Source: Geobacillus thermodenitrificans subsp. thermodenitrificans DSM 465 (GTDB lineage: Bacteria > Bacillota > Bacilli > Bacillales > Anoxybacillaceae). From it: a stretch of DNA of 64,000 nt. The notes beneath the pieces were generated by a model. It was not told the DNA's origin and ran no database searches. It saw only the letters and a list, made by a program, of their open reading frames with translations. The position numbers were made by a program, and so were the translations under genes. Location of the stretch: NCBI RefSeq assembly GCF_000496575.1, contig NZ_AYKT01000008.1, positions 1 through 64,000 on the forward strand, written 5' to 3'. This document shows, piece by piece, positions 1 to 8,514 of this stretch (position 1 is the first letter of the stretch; each line of letters begins with the position of its first letter).

Positions 1-86
1 AAAATCAAGTACATCTTTTGGTGATGAACCTCTATTATACTAGAAATAGATGTTTTTTACATCGCATATGGACAAGGAGGAGCCAG

Positions 87-1451
87 ATGGAGAACGGGAT
101 TGTGGCAGGCAAAACGATCGAGAAATGGGTAAAGGAACTTCCGTTGCTGGAACAGATGATGCAGACGGAAGAAGTGTTTTGGACAAATCCAAACTATCAT
201 TCATTTGATCAAGCTGCTCGACATCTTTCGCTCGGTGAACGCGATGTTAAGGAGGCCGAAGAGCGGTTAGCGCGCTTTGCCCCGTATATCGCTAAAGTGT
301 TTCCGGAAACGCGAAACACTAGTGGAATCATTGAATCGCCGTTAGTGAAAATTCCAAAGATGCAACGATATTTGGAAGAGACGTTTCGGCAACCAATCGA
401 AGGAGAAGTATGGCTCAAATGCGACAGCCATCTTCCTATTTCCGGATCGATCAAGGCGAGAGGGGGGATTTATGAAGTTTTGAAACATGCCGAAGACCTC
501 GCGCTCGCAAACGGCATGATTTCTGTAGAAGATGACTATACGCTCCTAGCTAACGAGGAGTTTCGACAGTTCTTTTCCCGCTATTCGCTTGTTGTCGGCT
601 CGACGGGAAATTTAGGCCTTAGCATCGGGATCATCGGAGCACGGCTTGGATTTCATGTGACGGTTCATATGTCGTCGGATGCCAAACAATGGAAGAAGGA
701 GTTGTTGCGAAGCAAAGGGGTGACGGTGGTCGAACATCTCACCGATTATAACAAAGTGGTAGAAGAGGCGAGAAGACAATCGGCTGAGGACCCAACATCG
801 TATTTTATCGATGATGAGAATTCAACTCAGTTGTTTTTAGGATACGCAGTGGCAGCGTTGAGGTTGAAACAACAATTAGAGGATATGAACATCATCGTCG
901 ATGAAGAACATCCGCTGTTTGTGTACCTTCCTTGTGGAGTGGGCGGCGGACCGGGTGGGGTGACGTTTGGCTTAAAACTTGTGTATGGAGATCATGTGCA
1001 TTGCTTTTTCGCCGAACCGACCCACTCGCCTTGCATGCTGCTTGGGCTGATGACAGGAGAACACGATCGCGTATCGGTGCAGGATTTTGGTATTGATAAC
1101 AAGACGGAAGCCGACGGACTAGCGGTCGGCCGGCCGTCGGGATTTGTCGGAAAGATGTTGGAAAACGCTATCAGCGGCGTATATACAGTGGACGATTCCA
1201 CTCTTTATCAGCTGCTTGCGGCGATGATTGATACGGAGAAGATCCGATTAGAGCCGTCGGCATTGGCAGGGGTCGCAGGGCCTGTTCGTTTGTGTCAAGA
1301 CCAAGCGGCGCACATGTATCTCGAGCAGCACCATTTGAAAGAAAAAATGAACCAAGCCACCCATATTTGCTGGGCCACGGGTGGAAGTATGGTGCCTAAG
1401 GACGTGATGGACGCCTACTATAAGGAAGGGAAACGCCGGCAAAGAGGGTGA
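87..1451 (+). CDS. dsdA: D-serine dehydratase (D-serine ammonia-lyase)
   Basis: Cytoplasmic PLP enzyme that converts D-serine to pyruvate and ammonia. The 454-residue product fits the family size (about 440-450). The PLP lysine lies in SGSIKARGG (about Lys123) and the phosphate-binding glycine turn in [11 protein letters not shown]. The open frame extends upstream to base 18, but the ATG at 87 follows AAGGAGG with good spacing, and the extra 23 residues look non-coding. It is the first gene of the window, followed about 70 bp later by an unrelated acetyltransferase; a shared transcript is possible but not shown. No dsdC-type regulator or D-serine transporter is adjacent. The family assignment is firm; whether D-serine or D-threonine is the main natural substrate cannot be read from sequence. 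Confidence 0.93.
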   Translation: MENGIVAGKTIEKWVKELPLLEQMMQTEEVFWTNPNYHSFDQAARHLSLGERDVKEAEERLARFAPYIAKVFPETRNTSGIIESPLVKIPKMQRYLEETFRQPIEGEVWLKCDSHLPISGSIKARGGIYEVLKHAEDLALANGMISVEDDYTLLANEEFRQFFSRYSLVVGSTGNLGLSIGIIGARLGFHVTVHMSSDAKQWKKELLRSKGVTVVEHLTDYNKVVEEARRQSAEDPTSYFIDDENSTQLFLGYAVAALRLKQQLEDMNIIVDEEHPLFVYLPCGVGGGPGGVTFGLKLVYGDHVHCFFAEPTHSPCMLLGLMTGEHDRVSVQDFGIDNKTEADGLAVGRPSGFVGKMLENAISGVYTVDDSTLYQLLAAMIDTEKIRLEPSALAGVAGPVRLCQDQAAHMYLEQHHLKEKMNQATHICWATGGSMVPKDVMDAYYKEGKRRQRG

Positions 1452-1520
1452 TGCCATCCTAACAAGGCAAGACAGGTTAGGTTTCGCACAGGAAATACGT
1501 TTGCAGATGGAGGTTATCTG

Positions 1521-2078
1521 ATGAGCACAGAAAAAGAAAATATGTTGGCTGGCCGCTTGTACAATCCTGCCGATCCGCAGCTCGTGAAAGAGCGGGAGCG
1601 GGCGAGACGACTCGTTCGCTTGTATAATGAAACATTGGAAACAGAATATGAAAAGCGGGTTCAGTTGTTAAAAGAATTGTTCGGCTCAACAGGAGAACAG
1701 CTGTACATCGAACCGAACTTCCGCTGTGATTATGGATATAACATCCATGTCGGTGAACATTTTTTCATGAACTTTGATGGCGTCATTTTAGATGTCTGTG
1801 AAGTGCGGATCGGCAATCATTGTTTTATCGGTCCTGGCGTGCACATTTATACTGCGACGCATCCGCTTGACCCGCACGAGCGGAACAGCGGCCGCGAATA
1901 CGGAAAACCGGTCACTATCGGCGATAACGTTTGGATCGGGGGCCGGGCTGTGATCAACCCGGGCGTCACAGTCGGTGACAACGCTGTCATCGCCTCAGGC
2001 GCCGTTGTGACGAAAGACGTTCCCGCTAACGCGGTCGTTGGCGGAAATCCGGCGAGAGTCATCAAGTGGATCAAATAA
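1521..2078 (+). CDS. maa: Maltose/galactoside O-acetyltransferase, left-handed beta-helix
   Basis: Acetyl-CoA-dependent sugar O-acetyltransferase of the LacA/Maa/NodL family. The 185-residue length is typical. The N-terminal Maa domain covers about residues 1-60 ([14 protein letters not shown]). It is followed by hexapeptide repeats of a left-handed beta-helix, with the catalytic His in the [13 protein letters not shown] segment and the hallmark C-terminus [11 protein letters not shown]. The start at 1521 has GGAGG 10 bp upstream. Such enzymes acetylate maltose, glucose or non-metabolisable sugars, possibly as detoxification; the natural acceptor is unknown. A convergent hairpin terminator follows immediately. 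Confidence 0.9.
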   Translation: MSTEKENMLAGRLYNPADPQLVKERERARRLVRLYNETLETEYEKRVQLLKELFGSTGEQLYIEPNFRCDYGYNIHVGEHFFMNFDGVILDVCEVRIGNHCFIGPGVHIYTATHPLDPHERNSGREYGKPVTIGDNVWIGGRAVINPGVTVGDNAVIASGAVVTKDVPANAVVGGNPARVIKWIK

Positions 2079-2090
2079 CGAAAGATAGCG

Positions 2091-2124
2091 CGCCCCGCAT
2101 CAAAAAAGATACGGGGCGTTTCAT
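2091..2124 (+). terminator. Rho-independent terminator after maa
   Basis: Arms CGCCCCG (2091-2097) and CGGGGCG (2112-2118), extended by ATC/GAT around an A-rich loop and followed by TTTC. It lies between two convergent genes and could act in both directions, since the loop-side A-run is short; the + direction is more likely. Confidence 0.75.
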
Positions 2125-2141
2125 ATGTTTGATTCCCTCTG

Positions 2142-2792
2142 TCACTCCCACTGCACCGCCACTGCCCGAACAGGTGAACCGTCGCAGCCAGGCAAGGAAA
2201 GGGGCAGGGCGATAATGTACGGGTCATCAAAATCGATTTGATCAAAGTTTGCGAAATTTTCCCCAATCACCCCATTGGCGCCGAGAATAAGTTCATGGGC
2301 GCGAAATGAAGAGCCGTCCGGTGGATCGATGTTCAGGGCATCGATAAAAAATGTGCGAACACCCCGTTCGAGCATCGCTTCAATGACATCCGGCGCGACG
2401 TATGGGTGGCGAAAATACCGCTCCGTTCCGACGTATGACGACCAACCGGTGTGAAACAAAACGATCGTTCCCGGCGACAACTTTGGCATATACACGGCGG
2501 CATCCATCATCGTCACCGCTTCTCCTTCCGTTTTCCCCGTGGCATCGATCACAACGCCGCGACCTAAAAAATAGGTGAGCGGCACATCATCCAACCGCCA
2601 GCCGTGCTCGCAAAAGTGGAACGGTGCATCGACATGGGTGCCGCTATGCGAACCGAGCACAAGGCGGCTGACATGGTAACCGTCAGCGGAAAATGTCGCT
2701 ATCGGTTCGAGGTGCGGCTTTGGATCTCCCGGATAAACGGGAGTTTGGGATGTCAGCGGCATGGAGAGGTCGATAAGTTTTTTGATGTTCAT
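2142..2792 (-). CDS. Cyclase/arylformamidase (KynB-like) family hydrolase
   Basis: Metal-dependent hydrolase of the cyclase family, whose best-known member KynB hydrolyses N-formylkynurenine. The metal motif HxGTHxDxPxH is present as HSGTHVDAPFH, and the N-terminus MNIKKLIDLSMPLTSQTPVY is typical of the family. The 216-residue length matches KynB (about 205-220). The frame stays open upstream to 2945, but ATG 2792 has a GGGAGGGAA ribosome site while the longer N-terminus has no family resemblance. No tryptophan dioxygenase or kynureninase is nearby, so a kynurenine role is not supported by context; other members act on isatin or cyclic amides. Convergent with maa. Confidence 0.8.
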   Translation of the reverse strand: MNIKKLIDLSMPLTSQTPVYPGDPKPHLEPIATFSADGYHVSRLVLGSHSGTHVDAPFHFCEHGWRLDDVPLTYFLGRGVVIDATGKTEGEAVTMMDAAVYMPKLSPGTIVLFHTGWSSYVGTERYFRHPYVAPDVIEAMLERGVRTFFIDALNIDPPDGSSFRAHELILGANGVIGENFANFDQIDFDDPYIIALPLSLPGCDGSPVRAVAVQWE

Positions 2793-3039
2793 TTTTCGTC
2801 GTTCCCTCCCAACCTCTTTTTGACCAAGAGCTGTTTGTTGCTCACTCATCGTAGTGTGGAAAGCTTTTGTTAATGCTTGACATCGGCACAGATCTAAAGT
2901 TGTTTGAACGATTTCTGCTCGCCCATGTATGTTAGCTATGGTCATTTCCTCTCCATCCGCTCCTTAAATCGAAGATAAACGAAAAAAACGGAAAGATGAA
3001 GACGTTTCTGTTGGATTGCTTGCATCGATATAAACCGTG

Positions 3040-3240
3040 TTATGATTGATTACTTGTGCCATGGGGAATTTCATGAAAGGGGGATTCCCAGGCGAGTGAG
3101 GCAGCAAGAATCTCGGCCTCGCGAACTGTCAAATATCTGGCTCGTTTCGAAAAAGACACGTCCAACAAATCAGCAGACTGACGCATCCAAGGGCCGTATC
3201 CACCAATACTAGTTCGGATTCCGGAGAAAACGAGGCTTTT
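3040..3240 (-). pseudogene. Unidentified coding relic, about 66 codons
   Basis: A frame free of stops from 3240 down to the TAA at 3040, with protein-like composition (for example RYLTVREAEILAASLAWES). It lacks a credible ribosome site and start codon and is bounded by an upstream stop. I do not recognise the family. It lies in a 970-bp stretch without intact genes, next to another membrane-protein-like fragment, which suggests remnants of genes lost from this locus. It could also be a chance frame. Confidence 0.3.
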
Positions 3241-3290
3241 TCAAAAGGGGGAAATGGACTTTTCGGTCATTTTCGATACAACATAAGAGA

Positions 3291-3533
3291 TTAGTATATA
3301 TTTTCCATGCATTCGTAAGCTATGTAAGAAATGTTTGAAACAGCTGGCTCATAGGTCGAAAATCGAGTCATCTTATGCCCAAGTCGTCTCTTTAAGTACC
3401 CCTGGATTGTAGCGTACAAAATCTTTTTCGCGTTGTATCTCTTTTTTAATAAAACATAATTAGCGAGCACAATGACAAACACAGGAATGAATAATGTGGC
3501 CATCAGCATAATGAAGTGAAAGAGGCAGGGGAA
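3291..3533 (-). pseudogene. Membrane-protein fragment, possibly an NCS1-type permease tail
   Basis: A hydrophobic stretch (MLMATLFIPVFVIVLANYVL) followed by a basic loop resembles the late membrane helices of purine/cytosine (NCS1) permeases, where F-IP-F-I-L-DY-L motifs are common. The open frame begins after a stop near 3531 and has no ribosome site before ATG 3509. I read it as a decayed fragment, not a functional 72-residue protein; the family suggestion is weak. Confidence 0.3.
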
Positions 3534-3574
3534 TCAATCCTTTGTTAATAAACCGTTAAATTTATTTTAATATT

Positions 3575-3617
3575 AAGAATAAAAAATGCACTGATTTCGT
3601 CCTAAGGACGAAATCAG
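3575..3617 (-). terminator. Terminator for the ureohydrolase transcript
   Basis: Perfect 13-bp inverted repeat CTGATTTCGTCCT / AGGACGAAATCAG (3591-3617) around a single central base. Read on the minus strand it is followed by TGCATTTTTTATT. It lies about 150 bp downstream of the minus-strand ureohydrolase stop codon, so termination of that transcript is the likely role. Confidence 0.65.
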
Positions 3618-3764
3618 AAGTATGACGGACAACATCCGAGCGGTTTGTTATATTGGCTGATGTTAACATATTTTGTTTCAGGAAAAGCGGCGAATCCTCT
3701 TCCTTTGTCCTATTCTTCACTGATGTACGCCAGGGAAGGCCGCTCCTTTTCAACCAAATGGTTT

Positions 3765-4739
3765 TTATGGTGTTGTCGCTGCTGACAAATTGTTGGCCTG
3801 TGACCGCTTTTTCTTTAATGCCACAAGCGTAATCATCTCGTACATAATTGCAGAGGCCAATGCTGCTGTAATTTCTCCGCTGTCGTAAGCAGGCAATACT
3901 TCGACGAGATCAAATCCGACGATGTTTAGCCCATCGAGTCCTCTTACGTATTCAAGCGCCTCGTAGCTCGTCGGCCCGCCCACTTCTGGTGTGCCGGTAC
4001 CTGGCGCAAACGCAGGATCAACAAAGTCTATATCGTAGGAAACGAAAACGGGTTTGTTCCCAACGCGTTGATGAATGCGACGCATCACTTCTGTAAAACC
4101 AATTTGGCGGACTTCTTTCATCGGAATGACTTCAAAACCAAGCCGCCGTGCGTCTTCGATATCATCGGCGCTGTAAAGCGGTCCGCGCATACCGACTTGA
4201 ATGGAATGATCTACATCGAGCAATCCTTCCTCAACAGCGCGGCGGAACGGCGTACCGTGCATATATTTTTCTCCATAGTAATGATCCCACGTATCGCTAT
4301 GCGAGTCAAAATGAACGAGTGCGACAGGCCCAAAGCGTTCGTAAAAAGCGCGCAAGTGTCCCAATGTAATAGAGTGGTCACCGCCCATGAGAATCGGGAT
4401 GATATCTTTCTTCAACAATGGGCGCAGCTCTTCAACGATACGATCGTATGTGCGCAGCACATTGCCGGGAACGACATCCACATCCCCGTAATCGACACCC
4501 GAACAATAAGCAAAAATATCAATATCCATGTCGGGATTGTAAGGGCGAAGCAGGACGGAAAAATTTCGAATATGCTGCGGGCCGTATCGTTGACCAGTGC
4601 GGTTTGAGGCCGCGGTATCAAACGGCACACCGAGCACAACAAAATCCACATGGTCGGTTGTTTTGACCTGTTCTAATCGCATAAAGGTACGAACCCCGCA
4701 AAAACGGGGCGACTGGGAAGAATCTTTTGGTTTGTACAT
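3765..4739 (-). CDS. Arginase-family ureohydrolase, probably guanidinobutyrase or agmatinase-like
   Basis: Binuclear manganese ureohydrolase that releases urea from a guanidino compound. The metal motifs are GGDHS, DSHSD (a variant of the usual DAHxD) and SYDIDFVDP. The length is 324 residues. The N-terminal segment SPRFCGVRTFMRL and HGTPFRRAVEEGLLD resemble, from memory, guanidinobutyrase/guanidinopropionase-type enzymes more than E. coli agmatinase. The neighbours support this: a sigma-54 activator, a GABA-type aminotransferase and an aldehyde dehydrogenase would convert the 4-aminobutyrate released from 4-guanidinobutyrate to succinate. ATG 4739 follows AAGGAGG. Transcription probably starts at the -24/-12 promoter at 4785-4799. 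Substrate (guanidinobutyrate, agmatine or another) is inference. Confidence 0.82.
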   Translation of the reverse strand: MYKPKDSSQSPRFCGVRTFMRLEQVKTTDHVDFVVLGVPFDTAASNRTGQRYGPQHIRNFSVLLRPYNPDMDIDIFAYCSGVDYGDVDVVPGNVLRTYDRIVEELRPLLKKDIIPILMGGDHSITLGHLRAFYERFGPVALVHFDSHSDTWDHYYGEKYMHGTPFRRAVEEGLLDVDHSIQVGMRGPLYSADDIEDARRLGFEVIPMKEVRQIGFTEVMRRIHQRVGNKPVFVSYDIDFVDPAFAPGTGTPEVGGPTSYEALEYVRGLDGLNIVGFDLVEVLPAYDSGEITAALASAIMYEMITLVALKKKRSQANNLSAATTP

Positions 4740-4784
4740 GTCCCAACCTCCTTAGGAAGTGAAAATGCTCTCAAATTCGTTTAA

Positions 4785-4799
4785 GCAAAACACGTGCCA
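4785..4799 (-). promoter_or_regulatory. Sigma-54 (-24/-12) promoter of the ureohydrolase gene
   Basis: Read on the minus strand: TGGCAC-GTGTT-TTGC, a full match to the sigma-54 consensus TGGCAC-N5-TTGC. It lies 46-60 bp before the ATG of the ureohydrolase gene, directly downstream of the gene for a sigma-54 activator. An activator-site candidate sits about 110-140 bp further upstream at 4908-4925. Confidence 0.85.
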
Positions 4800-4905
4800 A
4801 GAAGGGAAAAACAAACCATTCGCAAACGGCTTCGTTTCTTTAATAATGATGAGCCCGTCTCTTACAGATTTTTGAAACGAAACAACGGGGTGGGAGCTAT
4901 GAATC

Positions 4906-6300
4906 TTAATTCATTTTTGAATCAATACGGTACTTTTTTAACTTTCGTACGACCGTCGGTTGACTAATGCCAAGATAATCAGCCATCTCGTATGTTGTTT
5001 TGCATTGTTGGGCTGCACGCAGCAGCCATTGCCGTTCTACTTGTTCAACGGCTTCTTTTAGTGTCGATGGTTCACTTCTTTTTTCTGCTAGTGAAGGGGT
5101 TGACGCAACCTCTGAATGCTTCTGGACAGAAAAAGGAAGATATTCCGGATAAATGGCTTTTGTTTCGGAAGTAATGACCAATCGTTCGATCATATTTTCC
5201 AACTCCCGCACATTGCCTGGCCAGTGATAATGAACGAGATGGTCCACAATGGACGGATGGAAGTATTTATCCATATGGTATTTTTGATTACACTTTTCTA
5301 AAAAGTATTGCGCTAACATAAAAATATCTTCTTTTCTCTCGCGCAGGGAAGGGACATAAATCGGGATCACATGTAAGCGATAAAACAAATCTTGGCGAAA
5401 AATTCCCTGTTTTACCATCTCCTCTAAGTTTCGATTGGTGGAGGCGATTAAGCGGAAATCAACGGTTCGTTCTTTTACTCCGCCAACGCGTATCACTTTT
5501 TTCTCTTGCAGTACTTTGAGTAGTTTGGCTTGCATGGAAAGTGGAAGTTCGCCAATTTCATCAAGGAAAAGCGTTCCTTGGTCAGCTAATTCGATCAATC
5601 CTGGTTTTCCGGTTTTTTGTGCGCCAGTAAACGAGCCTTTTTCGTACCCAAACATTTCTGATTCGAACAGTGACTCGGGAATCGCGCTGCAGTTCACTTC
5701 AATAAATGGTTCGTTTCGACGGGAGCTGCTAAGATGAAGGAAACGGGCAAACACGTTTTTTCCGACTCCAGACTCACCGAGGAAAAGAACAGTCGCATCG
5801 GACTGGGCGACACGGCGCACTAACTTCCAAACTCGTTCCATCGCTTTGCTTTGGATGACAATATTTTGTGGTTTCAATTCCTCGATTTCGGTTTGATAAT
5901 GTTCCATCTGTTTTCTCAGCTTTTCGTAGTCTTCTTTCAAGCGTTCCAGCTCGGTTAAATCATGGGAAAAGCTGATCACACGTACAATGCGGTTTTGTTG
6001 ATCAAACACGGGTACGCCTGTCGCCATGACAACCCGCCCGGTTGTGGTTTGCTGCATCAATTGGACCTCTTTTTTCTCTCGTAATACTCTGGCTGTAACG
6101 GAAGGACAAAAGATATTTTCTTTTTCCAATTGATAAACAGACTTTCCCACTAAATATGAGACATCTTTTCCGTAAATGGATAAGCAATTCGGGCTGGCGC
6201 GAAGAACAATGCCGTTTTCGTCTGTAATCACAATATTGTCTGTGGATGATTTTAATATCGCATCCAACTCTAGTTCCAAGATGTCGGTGACACGTTGCAT
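4906..6300 (-). CDS. Sigma-54-dependent transcriptional activator with PAS sensor domain
   Basis: Enhancer-binding protein (464 residues) of the RocR/NtrC type. An N-terminal PAS domain covers about residues 10-125, followed by a short coiled linker. The AAA+ domain has Walker A GESGVGKN, the sigma-54 contact loop GSFTGA and Walker B TLFLDEIGELP. A C-terminal Fis-type helix-turn-helix (YEMADYLGISQPTVVRKLKK) ends the protein. ATG 6300 follows AGGAGGG; the upstream extension to 6465 is not conserved-looking. There is no receiver domain, so the PAS domain probably senses a metabolite such as GABA or a guanidino compound. Matching enhancer sites lie before both the ureohydrolase and the aminotransferase genes, so it likely activates both. 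GSFTGA in place of GAFTGA is an acceptable variant. Confidence 0.92.
   Translation of the reverse strand: MQRVTDILELELDAILKSSTDNIVITDENGIVLRASPNCLSIYGKDVSYLVGKSVYQLEKENIFCPSVTARVLREKKEVQLMQQTTTGRVVMATGVPVFDQQNRIVRVISFSHDLTELERLKEDYEKLRKQMEHYQTEIEELKPQNIVIQSKAMERVWKLVRRVAQSDATVLFLGESGVGKNVFARFLHLSSSRRNEPFIEVNCSAIPESLFESEMFGYEKGSFTGAQKTGKPGLIELADQGTLFLDEIGELPLSMQAKLLKVLQEKKVIRVGGVKERTVDFRLIASTNRNLEEMVKQGIFRQDLFYRLHVIPIYVPSLRERKEDIFMLAQYFLEKCNQKYHMDKYFHPSIVDHLVHYHWPGNVRELENMIERLVITSETKAIYPEYLPFSVQKHSEVASTPSLAEKRSEPSTLKEAVEQVERQWLLRAAQQCKTTYEMADYLGISQPTVVRKLKKYRIDSKMN
4908..4925. promoter_or_regulatory. Upstream activator site overlapping the activator gene's 3' end
   Basis: AATTCATTTTTGAATCAA is the exact reverse complement of the 18-mer at 6613-6630 upstream of the aminotransferase promoter. 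It contains the dyad ATTCA/TGAAT and lies about 110 bp upstream of the -24 element of the ureohydrolase promoter, a typical enhancer distance. It overlaps the last codons of the activator gene (residues SKMN). Confidence 0.7.
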
Positions 6301-6408
6301 AGTTTCCCTCCTCGTAAGTCTATCGACCTTTCTATTACTAACTTTATCAAAGAAGTGAAAAACCCTTTTTTCTGGCTGTAGATTTGCCGTGAAGTTTTTT
6401 GGGGATTT

Positions 6409-6498
6409 TTTCTCTTGGAAGTTCCAGTAGAAGAAGTGGCTGCGATCATTATGGAGCCGGTCCAAAGAGAAGGGGGGCGCTATTTGATGGAAATCTAG
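6409..6498 (+). pseudogene. Relic of a class III aminotransferase (GabT-type)
   Basis: The + frame reads VPVEEVAAIIMEPVQREGGR and ends after YLMEI at TAG 6496-6498. This matches the conserved class III aminotransferase segment that reads [19 protein letters not shown] in the intact gene 400 bp downstream. Only this fragment survives, and the divergent activator gene overlaps nothing of it. A perfect terminator hairpin follows at 6530, perhaps the terminator of the lost gene or of a rearranged copy. Confidence 0.65.
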
Positions 6499-6529
6499 TT
6501 GTACAGTTAAAAAGCTCCAAGAATCACGT

Positions 6530-6559
6530 CCGTACCACTTTTTCGTGGTACGGTTTTTT
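6530..6559 (+). terminator. Strong Rho-independent terminator
   Basis: Perfect 9-bp stem CCGTACCAC / GTGGTACGG with loop TTTTTC and T6 tail. It lies directly downstream of the aminotransferase relic and upstream of the activator sites, insulating the sigma-54 promoter region. Confidence 0.85.
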
Positions 6560-6612
6560 CATTTGACAAGCACTATGATGCTAAAGGGGGCTGAAGAAAA
6601 AGTGATCTGATA

Positions 6613-6650
6613 TTGATTCAAAAATGAATTTTTTGATTCAAAAACGAATT
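6613..6650. promoter_or_regulatory. Tandem upstream activator sites (20-bp period)
   Basis: Two copies of TTGATTCAAAAAYGAATT (6613-6630 and 6633-6650) spaced 20 bp, about two helical turns, so both face the same side of the DNA. Each has the dyad ATTCA/YGAAT. They lie about 110-145 bp upstream of the -24 element at 6759. The first copy is identical in inverse to the site at 4908-4925. Confidence 0.75.
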
Positions 6651-6758
6651 AGATCGGTTGGTAGGATGTGGGGGAGAGCCATGATAGGAACTGATTAAAG
6701 CAGGAGGGATAGGGATCGATATAGAATATTGACTGAAAATATAAAAAAGACAAAAAGA

Positions 6759-6774
6759 TGGCACGAAACTTGCG
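6759..6774 (+). promoter_or_regulatory. Sigma-54 (-24/-12) promoter of the aminotransferase operon
   Basis: TGGCAC-GAAAC-TTGC is a full match to the sigma-54 consensus, with GG and GC dinucleotides in correct spacing. Transcription would start near 6785, leaving a leader of about 110 bases. The leader has a small hairpin (TCAATC/GATTGA, near 6864-6879) just before the AAGGAGG ribosome site. Confidence 0.85.
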
Positions 6775-6893
6775 AATCTGGTCTATGAAAATACACATCC
6801 CCCCAACCACCGCTTTTCATGCTTAGATGGGGGAGCAATACTTTGTTCATGTGGGGTTCTATGAATCAATCATTTGATTGAAGGAGGATGTAC

Positions 6894-8231
6894 ATGAAAC
6901 AGGGCAACTGGATGCCTCTCTTTCACAAAATGCATGATTTGCTTGCGCCAACGATGGCGAAAGATCATCCGAACTTGCCGGTGATCAAGGAAGAAGGTTG
7001 CTACTATTACGGATTGGATGGAAAAAAATATCTTGATTTTACTTCTGGTATTGCTGTGGCCAATACGGGTCATCGTCATCCAAAGGTGGTGCAGGCCATC
7101 AAAGAGGCGGCAGACCGCCTAATGCATGGTCCAAGCGGCGTCATCATGTATGAGTCGATTCTCCGCTTGGCCGAGGAGCTTGCTGACATTATGCCTGAAG
7201 GGCTTGATTGCTTCTTTTTTGCGAATAGCGGAACGGAGGCAATTGAAGGAGCCATAAAACTAGCCAAGCATGTGACGCGAAGGCCGTATGTCATTTCCTT
7301 TACAGGGTGTTTTCATGGACGATCATTAGGAGCGCTTAGCGTCAGTACATCGAAAAGTAAATACCGGAAATACTTGCAGCCCAACGGCTTGACGTATCAA
7401 CTTCCATATGCCAACCCAAAACATTGTCCAGCAGGAGAGGATCTGGACGTGTACTTCGCCCGTAAGCTTGAACGTGATGTGGCGTCTTTATTTGCCCATC
7501 AAGTGACGCCGGAAGAAGTGGCATGCATGATTGTCGAGCCGGTATTGGGAGAAGGGGGATATATCGTTCCTCCGAAAGGATGGCTACGCAAAATGAGGGA
7601 AATTTGCGACCGCCATGGTATTTTGCTTATTTTTGATGAGGTGCAGACAGGATTTGGGCGTACAGGGGAATGGTTTGCCGCTCAAACATTTGGCGTCACT
7701 CCGGACATTATGGCCATTGCGAAGGGGATCGCTTCTGGACTGCCGCTAAGTGCAACAGTGGCTTCGAAAGAATTGATGAAACAATGGCCGCTCGGCAGCC
7801 ATGGGACAACTTTTGGCGGCAACCCCATTGCATGTGAGGCGGCGTTGGCAACGTTAGAAGTATTTCGAGAAGAAAAGTTGTTGGAACGTTGTAGGAAAAT
7901 GGGGGAATACGCACGAAAAAAGCTGGACGTGTTAAAAAGGAACCATCCAGTCATTGGAGACGTGCGTTCGATTGGACTCATGATCGGCATCGAAATCGTC
8001 CATCCGCACACCCTCGAACCAAATGGAGAAGGAGTCATGAATATTTTAAACCGTTGTCTGCAAAAAGGAGTTCTCTTTTATCTATGCGGTAATCAAGGTG
8101 AAGTGATTCGTATGATCCCACCGCTGATCGTGACAAAAGAACAGATTGACGAAGGATTAAGCATGTTGGATGAAGCGTTGACAGAATATGAAGCAGAAAT
8201 CGGTGTACATTCATTCGTGTCTGGAAAATGA
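6894..8231 (+). CDS. gabT: 4-aminobutyrate-type aminotransferase, class III
   Basis: PLP aminotransferase (445 residues) that would move the amino group of GABA or a related omega-amino acid to 2-oxoglutarate. Motifs: [16 protein letters not shown], the cofactor-contacting [12 protein letters not shown], and the PLP lysine in AIAKGIASG (about Lys277). ATG 6894 is 7 bp after AAGGAGG; ATG 6888 lies too close. A sigma-54 promoter and enhancers precede it, and a symporter and an aldehyde dehydrogenase follow. With the neighbouring ureohydrolase this suggests a guanidinobutyrate to GABA to succinate semialdehyde route. Other class III members act on beta-alanine, putrescine or ornithine, so substrate is not fixed by sequence. 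Confidence 0.85.
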   Translation: MKQGNWMPLFHKMHDLLAPTMAKDHPNLPVIKEEGCYYYGLDGKKYLDFTSGIAVANTGHRHPKVVQAIKEAADRLMHGPSGVIMYESILRLAEELADIMPEGLDCFFFANSGTEAIEGAIKLAKHVTRRPYVISFTGCFHGRSLGALSVSTSKSKYRKYLQPNGLTYQLPYANPKHCPAGEDLDVYFARKLERDVASLFAHQVTPEEVACMIVEPVLGEGGYIVPPKGWLRKMREICDRHGILLIFDEVQTGFGRTGEWFAAQTFGVTPDIMAIAKGIASGLPLSATVASKELMKQWPLGSHGTTFGGNPIACEAALATLEVFREEKLLERCRKMGEYARKKLDVLKRNHPVIGDVRSIGLMIGIEIVHPHTLEPNGEGVMNILNRCLQKGVLFYLCGNQGEVIRMIPPLIVTKEQIDEGLSMLDEALTEYEAEIGVHSFVSGK

Positions 8232-8514
8232 AAGAGATTTTTGGGGGCGTGTCATCTACGGCTTAAAGGTAAAAAGCGATAGAACTACTTGGACTGACGG
8301 ATTCAAGGATGGATATCACACCTCACTCAATGAATGCAGTCTGCCTTTAGAAGCAAAAAGTGTTTAGGAGGGGGCTCACCATCCAACGGTTCTTGAACGA
8401 GAGATGGAGAGCACCTTCTATCATTTTCTTCAGCTGAAGGAGCCTCTTTCTTTGATCGCATTGATGATTGAGTCACCGAAAAGGGAGAGGCTTTTGACAA
8501 AAGAGGATGGGGGA

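Noticed and set aside
18-86. Upstream extension of the D-serine dehydratase frame
   Set aside because: The 23 extra residues lack family resemblance, while ATG 87 has an AAGGAGG ribosome site at correct distance.
3000-3180. Possible riboswitch or structured RNA (GGGGAAT/ATTCCC and GCGAG/CTCGC stems)
   Set aside because: There is no downstream gene on the + strand for several kb and no known riboswitch signature; the region is better explained as a decayed minus-strand frame.
3562-3753. 63-codon minus-strand frame downstream of the ureohydrolase
   Set aside because: It spans the terminator palindrome, has no ribosome site and no recognisable protein features.
6858-6884. TCAATC/GATTGA hairpin as a third activator site
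   Set aside because: It lies downstream of the sigma-54 promoter in the leader and lacks the TTCA-AAAA-TGAA core spacing of the activator sites.
8404-8514. N-terminal extension of the symporter
   Set aside because: The segment is polar and absent from SSS-family N-termini; the ribosome site and helix start favour 8515/8521.
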